Source: Tolypocladium sp. Sup5 PDA-1
Lineage: Eukaryota > Ascomycota > Sordariomycetes > Hypocreales > Ophiocordycipitaceae
Direction: 5' to 3'
DNA: 64,000 nt
NCBI GenBank assembly: GCA_000750105.3
Contig: JPHH03000002.1
Span: 1,116,001-1,180,000, forward strand
Shown here: positions 10,390 to 21,686 of the stretch, in pieces
Layout of the letters: each line of letters opens with the position of its first letter
Position numbering within the stretch: position 1 is the first letter of the stretch
Notes under the pieces: model-generated
Databases searched by the model: none
The model's input: the letters and a program-made list of their open reading frames with translations, nothing else
Told to the model about the DNA's origin: nothing
Position numbers and translations under genes: made by a program

Positions 10390-12467
10390 ATGGCGCCGAA
10401 AGAATCATCATCCCGGCCAGCGCACCGGTCGCACCGCCAGCGGCCTGCCGGGGAGTCGTCCAGGAGAAACCAGCACAGGAAGCGGAGGTCACACACGCGG
10501 AGGCCGGCCACGTCGGAGGCAGAAAGCAGAGAGGAGAGGGGGTCGCAATCACTTTCAACGGGAGCGCTGGCGCAGCTGAACCGGGAACATGCGCGACAGA
10601 AGCCAAAGGCCGAACGGCGGAAACGGCCGCATCGAGAGGAACATCGAGAACCCGAAATGACGCCAGAGAAGCCCCGGAAGCACCACCACAAGAACAAGAA
10701 GCGGCGGGTTGTCAGTGGCGCGATGATGGAAGAGGGGAGGGTCAAGAAATCAGGGCTAAGAGGGGGCGGCCGTTGGAGCGAGGACAGCTTTGAGAAGGAG
10801 GACTACCACCACCGGTCGCGGAGAAAGAAGTCGAAGAAGAAGCTATGTGAGTGGCGATTCCACGTTATCGTGGGTTGGAAACTGACTGGAAACAAGGGAT
10901 ACTGCTGGGTTGCAGTGCAGTCATTCTGCTCATCATCATCATCGTGGCAGTGGTCGTCACCAAGAACAAATCCGGCGACTCCTCCCAAGACTCGAGCCTC
11001 GGCAACAAGGACCCCAGCAGCATACCGGCGAAGTGGCAAAACACATATCTCGATCCGTGGTCCTGGCAAACGACGACAGGCTTCAACGTCACGTTTACGG
11101 ACCAAATGGTTGGCGACCTGCCTGTCATGGGCCTCTTCACGGACTGGGACGATTCGACAAAGGCAAACGACAAGGTCCCGGCACTCAACGAGAAATGGGG
11201 GTCATACGGCGACAGACCGGCGCGAGGGGTGAACCTGGGAGGATGGCTGTCTCTCGAGCCCTTCATCACGCCGTCGCTCTTCAACTACAACGCCAACATG
11301 GGCGTCATCGACGAGTGGAATCTCTGCAAGCAGCTTGGGGCGTCGGCAAACAAGACCATCGAAGCTCATTACGCGTCCTTTGTCACAGAGGACACCTTCA
11401 AGGCAATTGCGGCAGCGGGACTGGACCACGTGAGAATCCCGTTTTCGTACTGGGCCGTCCAGACATACGACAGCGACCCTTATATCTTCCGGACCTCGTG
11501 GCGCTATCTCCTCCGAGCCATCGAGTGGGCACGAAAGTACGGCCTCCGCATCAACCTCGACGTCCACGGCCTCCCGGGGAGCCAGAACGGCTGGAACCAC
11601 AGCGGGAAATGGGGCACCATAGGATGGCTCAACGGCACCAACGGGCAGCTGAACGGGAAGCGGTCCCTGGAGATCCACGACCGACTGTCCAAGTTCTTCG
11701 CGCAGGACCGCTACAAGAACATCATTACGCACTACGGCCTCGTCAACGAGCCTCGCATGACGTTCCTGAAGACGAGCGACGTCATACAATGGACAAAGGA
11801 CGCGTACAGCATCGTGCGCAAGAACGGCGTCAAGGCCCTCGTCATCTTCGGCGACGGCTTCATGGGCCTCAACAACTGGCAGGGCCTGATGCCGGGCTAC
11901 GACGACATGGTCCTGGACGTGCACCAGTACGTCATCTTCAACGAGGGCCAGATCGCCTACAGCCACCAGGAGAAGGTGCAGTACGCGTGCGACGGGTGGA
12001 CGCAGCAGGCCCAGCTGAGCATGGACCCGGCCAAGGGCTACGGGCCCACCATCTTCGCCGAGTGGTCGCAGGCCGACACGGACTGCGCCCGGTTCCTCAC
12101 GGGCGTCGGCTGGGGCAGCCGCTGGGAGGGCACGTACAACACGGGCGACAAGAGCACGTCGGCCCTGACGCCGCAGTGCCCGACCAAGGACTCGTCGTGC
12201 TCGTGCGCCAAGGCGAACCAGGACCCCAGCCAGTACAGCGACGCGTACAAGAAGTTCCTGCAGATGTTTGCCGAGGCGCAGATGCACAGCTTCGAGAAGG
12301 GCTGGGGCTGGTGGTACTGGACGTGGAAGACGGAGAGCGCGCCGCTCTGGAGCTACGAGGCGGGCTTGAAGGCGGGCATCCTGCCGGACAAGGCGTACAG
12401 TCGGAGCTTCAACTGCGACGCGGACGTGCCGGACTTTTCAAAGAATGGGCTGCCAGAAACGTACTGA
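10390..12467 (+). CDS. exgD: GH5 exo-beta-1,3-glucanase, type II membrane protein (ExgD-like)
   Basis: A 667-residue protein from two exons (10390-10846, 10921-12467). The 74-bp intron GTGAGT..GTGCAG uses the second of two adjacent AGs to keep frame. The first 150 residues are a strikingly basic cytoplasmic region (KPRKHHHKNKKRR and RRKKSKKK), followed at about 153-166 by one membrane helix (FILLIIIIVAVVV). The extracellular GH5 domain contains RGVNLGGWLSLEPF, DHVRIPFSYWA and LDVHGLPGSQNGWNHSG. The acid/base Glu is about 429 (GLVNEPRM) and the nucleophile about 533 (FAEWSQ). Several N-glycosylation sequons are present. It should release glucose from beta-1,3-glucan ends during wall remodelling, as described for Aspergillus ExgD. 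Confidence 0.93.
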
Positions 12468-12561
12468 TGGGGTCGGAGTCGTAAGATGGGACGTATATGA
12501 GACGGCATGGCATGCGTGATTTGGCGTTTATTTAGCGGCTTGCATTGACGTATGGGTACGG

Positions 12562-12783
12562 CTACGATGGAATGTCTGGGAACGTTTGGCATATAGAGAA
12601 GCACTCAGGGTGATTTTTTGGAAGGGTTGTTACATTAGCTGCCGTCGTAGATTGCGCAAGGTATTTCTTTCTCCGCGCGTCTTCCCTGTCCATCCCTTGC
12701 TTGGTCTTCTTGATCTGGTCAATCGCTGCAAACCGCTCATTCGGGGAGTGCTTGACAATTTTCTTTCTCAGATCGCAGCTCAC
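12562..12783 (-). pseudogene. Unidentified coding-like fragment in relic patch
   Basis: An open stretch with coding-like composition, rich in charged residues (DLRKKIVKHSPNERF, IDQIKKTKQGMDREDARRKK). It overlaps the stop codon of the DUF6546 fragment by four bases. There is no recognisable domain and no supported start, and the last third is less convincing. I read it as a possible remnant or a downstream exon of the neighbouring relic; it may be chance. Confidence 0.25.
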
Positions 12784-13245
12784 TCAACCCGGCCAGGTCG
12801 GCACCTCTCTGGTCCTGGACTCTTGTCCCTCCTCAAAATGCCGTCTATGCAGAGCTTGACGTCTTCTACGGGCAGATTTGCGATGCGCCATTCTATGCGA
12901 CCCTGCCTCTGTTTCCTTGCCACGAGTTCCCAAGCCTTTCTGCAACGCTCGTCCAACCCGAATGGCCAGTTGCAGTTCGCGCCGACTTCGACACCCTCAT
13001 CTACTACTTCATAGCTAAAGGTTCCTCCCCCAGAGCTGTCCATGCTGTAAATGGCGAGGAATTTGATCTTGGGCATCCGAAGAGCCGCGCGGGCCGCTAC
13101 TCTAGTCAGGCGATTCGCCATGCTAGGCAACTCGTCCAGGACAGTGTGTCTCGACATTAAGATCAAACTTTCGAGAAAAGCCCATTGCGAGACATTTGTT
13201 GACAGAAACTCTCGAGCATCAATCCTGTAGGAGACGGAAAGGCGA
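12780..13245 (-). pseudogene. C-terminal remnant of a DUF6546-type (F-box-associated) gene
   Basis: The frame reads VSQWAFLESLILMSRHTVLD, then ANRLTRVAARAALRMPKIKF, then GTFSYEVVDEGVEV and RCRKAWELVARKQ. That order resembles the C-terminal region of fungal DUF6546 proteins, which often have an F-box N-terminus. No F-box, leucine-rich region or start codon is present upstream; the same frame runs straight into methyltransferase-like sequence near 13245. A pyrimidine-rich CTCCTACAG at the junction looks like a 3' splice site, so it may once have been an internal exon. Function is not known and the copy looks dead. The DUF6546 match is from memory of the family pattern and is moderate. Confidence 0.45.
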
Positions 13246-13680
13246 CCAGGGCTTCTAAGCTGCTGCAGAAGCTCCTTACGAAGCTTGACTGCCGTAGTTC
13301 CAATATGAATGGCGCCCCGCCCGCCTCCCTGTGGCAAATCAATTCGAACCAACCTTTGCGCCCATCACCAACTCGGAAAAGGGCTCGGCCGGATGCAATC
13401 AATTCAGCTCCATCAGCAGACTTCCGCATGTTTGCTTCGCCAAGCTCTTTCAAGCTGTCTTGTTGATCAAGACCAACAACGACATCCCCCTCGCCGGCAA
13501 GTTTCGCAAAAATATGAACCAAGAAGCCGCTGCCGCTACCGATGTCAAGGATTATCCGTGGTCTTGCGCTGTTGCTGACAGGTTCGACCCTTGTCTTGAA
13601 TCTCGCCGTCTTGCCGTCGTCCTGCGCATGATGCCAAAAATGCAAGCCATAACACCGAAGCCTGTGAATAAGGTGCGCTC
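13240..13680 (-). pseudogene. Protein-L-isoaspartate O-methyltransferase (PCMT) relic, frameshifted
   Basis: The AdoMet-binding core is clear: RPRIILDIGSGSGFLVHIFA, VVVGLDQQDSLKELGEANMR and ASGRALFRVGDGRKGW, the order found in PCMT. The next PCMT block (GAIHIGTTAVKLRKELLQQL, then RSPGR) is in a different frame. A one-base shift in the G-rich run near 13311-13325 separates them. The N-terminal part (usual APHMHA motif) is not recoverable and the frame upstream of about 13680 has stops. The C-terminal strand is replaced by the DUF6546-like sequence. PCMT normally repairs isoaspartyl residues in aged proteins; this copy cannot encode the full enzyme. A sequencing error could explain the frameshift but not the missing ends. 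Confidence 0.6.
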
Positions 13681-13802
13681 TAACAGGACAACGATCCCGG
13701 GCAGCAATCCCTCAAGACGAAGCTATCCAAAGCGGAGCCTGTCCAATGGCTCTGCAGCAGGGGCGCCATTCGCGGAAACAAAAAACTAGCTTTCCCGTCT
13801 CT

Positions 13803-14063
13803 TCAGCCATTGCTTGGGCCGACAATGGCATCCGCAATCTCTTTGCCTTTGCCGTTATCGGGCAGGTCTAGGTCGCGGTAAAGATCATGCTCGTAAATAT
13901 AGTTGATGACATCATCGGGAATACTGTGATGGGCCACGGTTAGAGTAGAGCCAGACAATAATGTAGGCATAGGGACGTACAGATAATCAATGCTCATGTC
14001 ACGCTTTAACAAGAGTCGCACTTTCGTTGAGCTACGAGTAATATCGTTGGTCACAACCTCTGC
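13803..14063 (-). pseudogene. Unidentified C-terminal gene fragment
   Basis: An open frame of about 85 codons with strongly coding-like sequence: TNDITRSSTKVRLLLKRDMS, then YLYVPMPTLLSGSTLTVAHH, then DDVINYIYEHDLYRDLDLPD, stopping at 13803. No ATG supports the beginning, and a stop lies shortly upstream in the same frame. It looks like the last exon of a longer protein whose 5' part is gone; I do not recognise the family. It lies in tandem with the PCMT relic on the same strand. Confidence 0.35.
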
Positions 14064-14460
14064 ATACCAAGAGGCTCATAATGTGCCTTATTTGTGCGTT
14101 TCCGCTCTTTACGGACTAATACGGGGATAGTGCTACGGATTGGCCCCCCCCCCCCCGTATTTACGAGTAGCTCGCGCTTCGTCGCGCCCCGAAATTGCCG
14201 TCAGCGCCGGGAATAGTCAAGGATTTATCAGCACCATCTGGATTATGAAGCTTAGCTATGGAGTCACTCTCGGGCTGGTACACGGCGAAACCGGAGAATG
14301 GCGATCATTGAGCGCTCGTTCCCTTTCCTCCCGGCTTGAACCTGGCCCTACTTAACCGAGCGTCCCTCCGTTGGGTTGCGCGGCTGTCATTGAATCTCAT
14401 CACGGCCAGCAACCTGGACACGCCCATGCCATAGCCACGCCGGCTGAACGACGGACAGAC
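14055..14460. other. Promoter region of MFS transporter with C13 tract
   Basis: About 400 bases before the MFS start. A run of 13 cytosines occupies 14144-14156. The sequence left of it is AT-richer, like the relic patch, and to the right it returns to the window's normal composition. Confidence 0.45.
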
Positions 14461-16627
14461 ATGGGCATGGAACAAGGCGCGGAAAGGGCGGCGAACCAGC
14501 GCGACGAGGCCGGTGGCGACAACGATGCAGCTCTCAACGACTCGAGCCCGGACTCGGAGAACCCGACGCTGGCTCAGTCGAGGAGGAACTCGGGCTCCGG
14601 CGCAATCCACCGGACGCGGTCTCAGAACGGCTACGGAGTGTCGGACGAGCCCGGCGACGGTGGAGAAGCGGACGGTGCGGCACCGCCAGAAAAGGACCCG
14701 TTCGAGGTCGGCTGGGAGGGCGGCGACAGCGATCCGTTGTGCCCGCGAAGCTTCAGCAAGGGGAGGAAGTGGCTGATTGTGGTCATTGTCTCGATGGTCA
14801 GCCTATGCGTGTAAGTCAACGGGACATCAAATGCGTGCCATACACGCCGCTCACATCCCGCAGCACCTGCGCCAGCTCCATCTACACGGCCACGTACGAG
14901 AAGATGGAGGCCGAGTTCCACAACTCGCGCATCGTCTCGGTGCTGGGCCTGTCGACGTTTGTGCTCGGCATCAGCTTCGGCCCCATGTTCCTCAGCCCGC
15001 TGAGCGAGTTCTACGGGCGCCGGCCCATCTACCTGGTGGCGTGGACGACGTACCTAGTCTGGCTGGTGCCGCAGGCCGTGGCCAGGAACGTCGCCGTGGT
15101 GCTCGTCTTCCGCTTCCTCGACGGCTTCACCGGCAGCGCCTTTCTCGCCGTCTCGGGCGGCACCGTGGGCGACCTCTTCTCCAAGAACGAGCTGCAGGCC
15201 CCGATGGCCATCTTCTCCGTATCGCCCTTTGTCGGCCCCAGCCTGGGCCCGCTGCTCGGCGGCTTCATCAACTACAACGTCGACTGGCGCTGGACGTACT
15301 ATGTGCTCATCATCTGGTCGTTTGTCCTCTGGGTCGCCATTGTCTTTCTCGTTCCCGAGACATACCGTACGCCCCGTCCCCATGCCGAGCTGTCTCGTGT
15401 TGGAGAGCCGCTAACCCCAGGTGCATCAGACCCCATATTGCTGCGGAACAAGGCGCGCAGGCTTCGCAGGGAGACTGGGGACGACCGATGGGCCGCCCCG
15501 AGCGAAAGGGTCAAGAAGTCGGTGGCCCGCGCCGTCGGCCGCTCGCTGCTCCGGCCCTTTCAGCTGCTCATCTTCGAGCCCATGTGCCTCAACCTCTGCC
15601 TCTTCTCGGCGCTGCTGCTCGGCATCCTGTATCTCTTCTTCGGCGCGTTCCCGCTCGTCTTTGGCTCCAACCACGGCTTCAACCTATGGCAGACGGGCCT
15701 GGCGTTCCTGGGCATCATGGTGTCCATGCTGCTGGGAGTGGCGACGGACCCCGTGTGGCACCGCGTCCGCAGCAGCCTCATTCGACGGTACGAGCGCGAG
15801 ACCGGAGTCAAGGGCGCCAGCGAGCCCGAGTTTCGGCTCCCGCCCGCCATCCTGGGCTCGATTCTGGTCCCTGCCGGGCTGTTCATGTTTGGCTGGTCGA
15901 CGTATCCGTGGGTGCACTGGATCGTGCCCATCATTGGGTCGGCCATTTTTGGAACAGGGTGAGTCGTGTCCAGCCCGCCGGTTGCACAGCATGCACATCA
16001 AGACAGCTCGTGCGACCAGGTGCATCATCAAGACCTCATTTCACGCTACGCCGTGGCCTGGTCGGGAGATTGGCGTCGTTGGCTCAAAGGAAGCCGGTCT
16101 ACTCTGCAGTCTGGCACTTGTCAGGGCCTCGAGCTCGTTTAGTGATGTTGCGTGTCACCCGTTTGGACGTGCTCGTGGCTGACGTTTGGCCGATACAGGA
16201 ACGTGCTGCTCTTTACCGGCATCTTTACCTTTCTTGTAAGTCCCGGCCCCCGGCGTCCCGGCCCCTGAGCAGGACAACATCGAGGGCTAACGTCATGAAC
16301 AGGTGGATGCATATCCGCTGTACGCCGCAAGCGCGCTCGCCGCCAACGCATTCGTGCGCTGTCTCTTTGCTGGTAAGAAACCGCGAGCCCCTGTGCCGCC
16401 CTGCAGGGCCGTCGCTGCCTCTGCCGTCGAACGTAGGACGTAGATGACGCTAATTTGCGATGACAGCGGCGTTTCCGCTGTTTGGGAATCAGATGTACGA
16501 GAAGCTGGGCTACCAATGGGCGTCGTCGCTGCTGGCCTTCCTCACCGTCGCCATGCTGCCGTTCCCATACATCTTCTTCAGATACGGGAAGCGGATCCGG
16601 GGCAAGAGCCGGTTTGCCAAAGGGTAG
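14461..16627 (+). CDS. MFS transporter, DHA1-type (12 TM, drug/polyamine:H+ antiporter)
   Basis: A 549-residue protein from six exons: 14461-14810, 14864-15366, 15430-15958, 16199-16235, 16303-16372 and 16467-16627. The third intron is unusually long for the window (240 bp) and the fourth exon is only 37 bp. The acidic Ser-rich N-terminus ends in DPFEVGWEGGDSDPLCPRSF, then twelve membrane helices. DHA1 features are LSPLSEFYGRRPIYL (loop 2-3), RFLDGFTGSAFLAVSGGTVG (helix 4), GPLLGGFINYNVDWRWTYYV (motif C region) and VPETYHPILLRNKARRLR after helix 6. The C-terminus FFRYGKRIRGKSRFAKG is basic. It is expected in the plasma membrane, exporting drugs, polyamines or metabolites; the substrate cannot be read from sequence. 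Confidence 0.92.
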
Positions 16628-19525
16628 CCGCTGTCTCACAGACAATAGCAGAGTCCGTAGAAACAAAAGAGACTCGATGGACCAATGAGCAGAGCCGTTT
16701 CGATTGATGCGCACAGGGTTCATGGGCCGAAGGTGTCGAGCATGAACGGCAGCCCCTCAGCAGCAAGCATCGGACCAAGATCAGACATACTCGTACATAC
16801 GACGCCTCGCCTGGCGCAGCGCATTGGCCGGACCAGGATACGAGGACAAGCACATTGCGTCGATGAGATGCCATCGCGCAGGGGTTGTCCTGGCCCTGCA
16901 TCAGTGTCTGTGTGTCGGTGTGGCTGGAGCTGGAGACGCGGGCCGAACCGTGCCCAGAGTCGCAAGAGTCGAGGCGCACATGGCAGAACCTCGAGCTGGC
17001 ATCGATGAGCGATGCAGTCGCAGAAGTCGGTGTAGCCCGGCCTGCTCAGGCCAGACGCATGTCTGGGTACGAGCAGCACGTCACAGTGAATAAGATGTGG
17101 TCATGGCCCTGGCCGCCCGGTGCCTGTCGAACACGGCATGATGCGGGCCAGGGTGTGTCTGTTGGTCGAGCCTCACGGGCCAGAGAGAGATACCAGGCCG
17201 CGTGCCATCGGGGTTGCCTCACATGCCAGAGCTGCAGAGACGAGCGGCTGCACCATGAACCGGCCGTCGATGCCACGACGGGCGGCAGATGTGGACGGGC
17301 GCAAATGTGGACGAGCGCAGATGTGGACGAGCGCAGATGTGGACGAGCGCAGATGTGGACGAGCACAGATGCGATGCGATGCGCGCGGCCACGGCAGGCC
17401 ACGAGGGAGCGAGGCTCGGCTCCTCGGCTATGGGCATCTCCAAGAGGTCGGCCGTGCAGGGTGCGAATGGCCGTGTGTGATGGACGCTGCCGTTGGAGGG
17501 GAACCTGGACAGCTCAGGGAGTCGAGGTCGGAGAAGCCCGCTGCAGTGTCGCCGCGTCTGCTGCACCTGGATTGAAAGGGCAATGGCAGAGTGATGCGCG
17601 CCTGGATGTAAGATTCATCGTCTCCCGCTGCAGTGACGAGCACATCCACTCGTGATGGTATCCATGTGTGCTAGTTGAACGCCTCCAGGTGAGGCTCAAG
17701 GCGGGTGGAAGCGAGCCCGCAAAAAGCAAGCGGGCAAGCCCCAGCGACCCTGCGGCTGCGCTGCAATGAAAACCAGATGAGACATACGAGCAGGATTATG
17801 GATCCATGGGCGATGGACCACTGCTGGGGACCACTGACGGCGCCCAGGGACGGCCAACAGACGCCAAGTGCCCGGTAAACAACTCTCGAAACCAACAACC
17901 ACAGTGCATCAACACGCAGCCAGACAACTCACCGCAAGACAGCCACCAAATTATGGACGCGACGCCCAATTACCGCTTCCGACTTGGTCAACGTCAACAG
18001 GACTCGACTGTGCCCCAAGCCCGCCCAGCGCCATCCCATCACCAGCGACCGGCCCCAGTGGGGCGAAACGGCGTGCGCAGCGGCTCCACCAGCCCCCAGC
18101 GTGCCGGGTACTTGTGAGCGCGCTGACGCCCGCGGCCGCCGCAAGGTACCCGATACCCCGCCATCAACCCCGGGCCAGTCAGCGTCGAGCTGATTCCCCC
18201 AAGCCGCCGCCACGATGGCTGGGCCACGACTGCTGGGCTGCTGGAGTCGCTGAAAACCCCGCATTCAGAAGCCGGCACAGGCGCTATTGACTCGCTGTTC
18301 CAAGGACAGATTGACGAGCACCACATGGAAACGAGGAAGGTACATAGTAGAGGCACCGCCAAACGGTCCCGCTCTTTCCAGGTTCTGCTGGCTGGGCTTA
18401 GCCGAGTCGGCCTTCCTTGGCTGCGCGCGCAGTCCGGCTTGACTCAACACCACTCAGCTCCGAGCAGCAGCAAAATCTCCAGCCTCTCCTCTCCGCCCTC
18501 GCGTGATCGCCCTCACAACCCGCGCCGACCCAGGCGCCTGTCGACGAACTGCTACGCCAAAACGTGGTGCGCTTGCCCTGCTCGCATGCCTCATCTCTGC
18601 GCGACGGCCGCACCACCGCCCCGACCAATTCCAGTCGCCGTGCGCCGCCCGGTGCGCCGCCTCCAGCGCGCCCAACCCTGCCCGCCGTGCCAGAGCAGTT
18701 CGATGCTGGATTGGATGCGGACAAGCACATGGGCAACGGGTAGCTGCGTCTAGACCCCCACCCTCTCCGTCTCTCACATCACCGGCCCGCGCTGGCTGCT
18801 CCTCTCTGCGAAGAGACTCGCGAACGCCTCTCCCCGCCGCTCCACGAACCAGAGCCGGAGCCAGAACCAACGACCGCTGTGCCCTGTCCGGGTACGCCTC
18901 CGCGCTGGGATCGTCGGTCTCCCATGCAGCCGACGTCGTCGCCGTGCTATTGACTACCGCCGCCTCCGTTACACGGGAACGCCTCGCCCTCCGCTATCGC
19001 AGACCCATTGGGCCTCGTCCGCGCTGCCGCCTGAGGAGAATACGAGCCGGCCTTGACGTCCCGTAGTCTTGCTTCGGCAGCCTACCCGATCACCTGGTCG
19101 GGAAGCCACAGCGATCGACTCTCGAGTCTCGACAGCCCGGCGCGAGCCTCTCGTCGCCCAACCGCATCTTGGCGGCCCGGCCTGCCCGTCTCAGCCCGCA
19201 CGCGCGCCAACCGACAGACGCTTCGGCGGACGCCAGGCCAGCGTCCAAGGGCCCGGTGGACCTCCCCCGCGAGCGCGCGCATACACCTACACGTACCCGC
19301 CCACTCTGTGACCAGCGGTCTGACCCCCCGGTGCAGCTCTGGTGTCACGGAGGCGTAGGTCGGTGTGGTTCCGCAGGGACTTGGATGGACTGACGAGCCA
19401 AGATCCTAGGGACCAGAGCTTGCATAGCCGTCCAGCCCGTGCGTAAGGATCGCTGTAGGGGACAACAAGGGGGGCAACAAGGCCGCCGTATAGGTGGGGG
19501 GGATTTACATAAAGACCGACGCGAA
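16628..19525. other. Gene-poor region with minisatellite; acuK-type promoter and leader
   Basis: 2.9 kb without a gene I can support. A 16-bp tandem repeat lies at 17285-17364. From about 18400 to 19500 the sequence is rich in short C/T and CGCC runs, like a long GC-rich fungal promoter and 5' leader for the regulator at 19526. A two-codon ATG GAC TGA at 19385-19393 could be a minimal upstream ORF if transcription starts that far upstream. Confidence 0.5.
17285..17364. repeat. 16-bp minisatellite, five copies
   Basis: Five head-to-tail copies of GCAGATGTGGACGAGC. The first (17285-17300) and second (17301-17316) differ by one base each from the consensus; the next three are identical. A partial diverged copy (ACAGATGCGATGCGAT) follows at 17365. 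The unit is not a multiple of three, consistent with non-coding DNA. Confidence 0.9.
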
Positions 19526-21686
19526 ATGCCCGACGAAATGGACGACAACGGTGCAGAGGTCTCGGACCAAATGTCTGAGAATGAGGACGACTCGGAGACT
19601 TTTGTGAGAGACGACGACAAGATGCTTGACAACTCGACTGACGGCACCGGCGAGGTCAAGAAGAAGTACGACCCCAAGGACCCCCTGCGGCCGAGGAGGA
19701 AAAAGGCCAGGAGAGCCTGCTATGCCTGCCAGCGAGCGCATCTGACGTGTGGTGAGTGAATCATGGAGCGTCCATGTGCCTGCCGCTTCCGTGTTGGCGG
19801 GCGACATATCGAACGTCGTCGCCGCTTGTATAACCTGACTGACCCCGTGTGCAGGCGACGAAAGACCTTGCAAGCGTTGCATCAAACGCGGCCTCGCCGA
19901 TGCCTGCCAGGATGGCGTGCGGAAGAAGGCGAAATACCTCCATGACGCTCCCGAAGAGGCACTCGGGCCGGTTCTCGGGCCCAACTACAACTCCAGCGCC
20001 GCGCGCACGCGACCAAACGGCCACCGCCAAAACTCGTCCCATTCGGACACGATGCCCAATGCCACGCCAGGAGGCGGCTTCCTCGCGCAAGGAGGCGCGG
20101 CGACGTTTCCCGTTTATCCAGCCGGGAGCCAGGCGCAGGTCAGGATGCCGGATAGCATAACCTTCAACCCCCAGGCATCGCCGGTATCCCCGTCGTTCCA
20201 GGGGACCGCCAACGCGCAACCGCAGATGGACAGCATGCTCCAGCCACCCCCCATGGACTTCAACGCCCTGTTCGACCCCAGCAACCCGGCGCTGTACAAC
20301 TTTGACCTCGAGGGCCTCAACTTTGGCAGCCAGTACGCGGGCTGGGAGTTTGGCATCCTGAACAAGATGGCGCTGGGGGCCGAGACGCCTCCCCGCGAAA
20401 ACTCCATGTCGCAGACGCCGTCCACGGAGGCCAACTATGCGGCAATCTTTGGCAACGGCGCCAACGGCGCCAACGCGGCCTACGACGCCTCCAACATGAT
20501 GGGCACGGACTACCCTGGCGTGGACTCGGGCTCCAACATCTATACGCAGGGCAACCTGCAGCACGGCCTGCCCCACGCGTATGCCATTGCGGCCGGGCCG
20601 ACCAGCCTGGCCAGCCCGAGCACCGAGGCTACCGCGAGCCCCCAGGCCAATCTCGATGGCTCTCCCAACACAAACGCTTTCGGTGGCCTGCCAAACGTCT
20701 CGACCGCCGCGTCTAGGATCAAGCCGAAGCACGACAAGGGCATGCAGTCCATACTGGGCAAGCGGCAACGAGACTCGGCCGCCGTCTACGCGAGCGTCAA
20801 GGAGCCCTACCCGTATACCGCGGGCTTCCACAACATGGTGTCGGTCATCAAGGACCGGCTGCCCCTGAACAAGCTGCTGCTCATTGCCAGGTCGCTGGGC
20901 GAGATCCGGCCATCCTTTATATCCTGCACCAAGGACCTGACCCGCGAGGACCTGGTGTTTATGGAAAAGTGCTTCCAGCGCACGCTGGTCGAGTTTGACG
21001 ACTTTCTCCAGCACTGCTGTGCCCCGACCATTGTGTGCCGGCGGTCCGGCGAAGTCGCGGCCGTGAACAAGGAGTTTACGGCCTTGACCGGATGGACCAA
21101 GGAAGTGCTGTTGGGCAAGGAGCCAAACCGAAACGTCTACGTCCGCCCTGCTGCATCAAACGGCGGGTCCGTCGACGGCAGCGAGGGGGCCACCCGGACC
21201 GGGGACTCCACCCCACGGACGCAGGGCGCGACGCTCGAACCCAGCGGCGGCCGGCCACAGCCCGTGTTCCTCGCGGAGCTGCTGGACGACGATAGCGTGG
21301 TGCAGTTCTACCGCGACTTTGCCCAGCTGGCTTTCGAGGACAGCCGCGGAAAGGTTCAGCGGAGCTGCAGCCTGATGAAATACCGAACCCAAGAAGGGGC
21401 GGAGGGCAAGGAGGGCTCGTCGCGAAAGGATCCAAGGACAGGCATCCTGAGCAGCCGAGTCACTCGGATCGACGGCGAGCACGGCATATCGCGCATCGAA
21501 AGGGATGGCAAGGTTAATTGCACATATTGCTGGACAATCAAACGGGACGTGTTTGACATTCCAATGATGATCATCATGAATGTGAGTACTCTGCGCGTGG
21601 CGGCAGCGAGGGACACAATGCTGACGACGGTCTAGTTCTTGCCGAGATACTACCCCAACCAGGAACCACATCAGCTTGCGGTCTAA
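19526..21686 (+). CDS. acuK: Transcription activator of gluconeogenesis (AcuK/Ert1 type, Zn2Cys6 plus PAS)
   Basis: A 667-residue protein from three exons (19526-19751, 19855-21581, 21636-21686). The introns restore CQRAHLTCGDERPC and MMIIMNFLPRYYPN. After an acidic N-terminus and a basic RPRRKKARR stretch comes a Zn2Cys6 cluster at residues 65-93 with spacing C-x2-C-x6-C-x5-C-x2-C-x8-C, followed by DGVRKKAKYLHDAP, diagnostic of the AcuK/AcuM/Ert1/Rds2 group. The C-terminal half has a PAS-like domain (CCAPTIVCRRSGEVAAVNKE, then FTALTGWTKEVLLGKEPNRN) and ends in TIKRDVFDIPMMIIMNFLP, as in AcuK. The family activates PEP carboxykinase, fructose-1,6-bisphosphatase and malic enzyme genes on gluconeogenic carbon. 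AcuK rather than AcuM is my choice from the ending. Confidence 0.9.

Noticed and set aside
10019..10606. Upstream extension of the BCKDH E1 beta frame
   Set aside because: The frame is open, but the extension would bury the mitochondrial presequence at MKRQVVRQ and overlap the divergent exoglucanase gene.
10910..12484. A 524-codon plus-strand frame overlapping the exoglucanase in another frame
   Set aside because: It is a shadow of the GH5 frame, rich in Arg/Gly/Pro/His, with no domain.
19761..21014. A 417-codon minus-strand open frame inside the AcuK-type gene
   Set aside because: It is antisense to the conserved regulator and has no recognisable domain.
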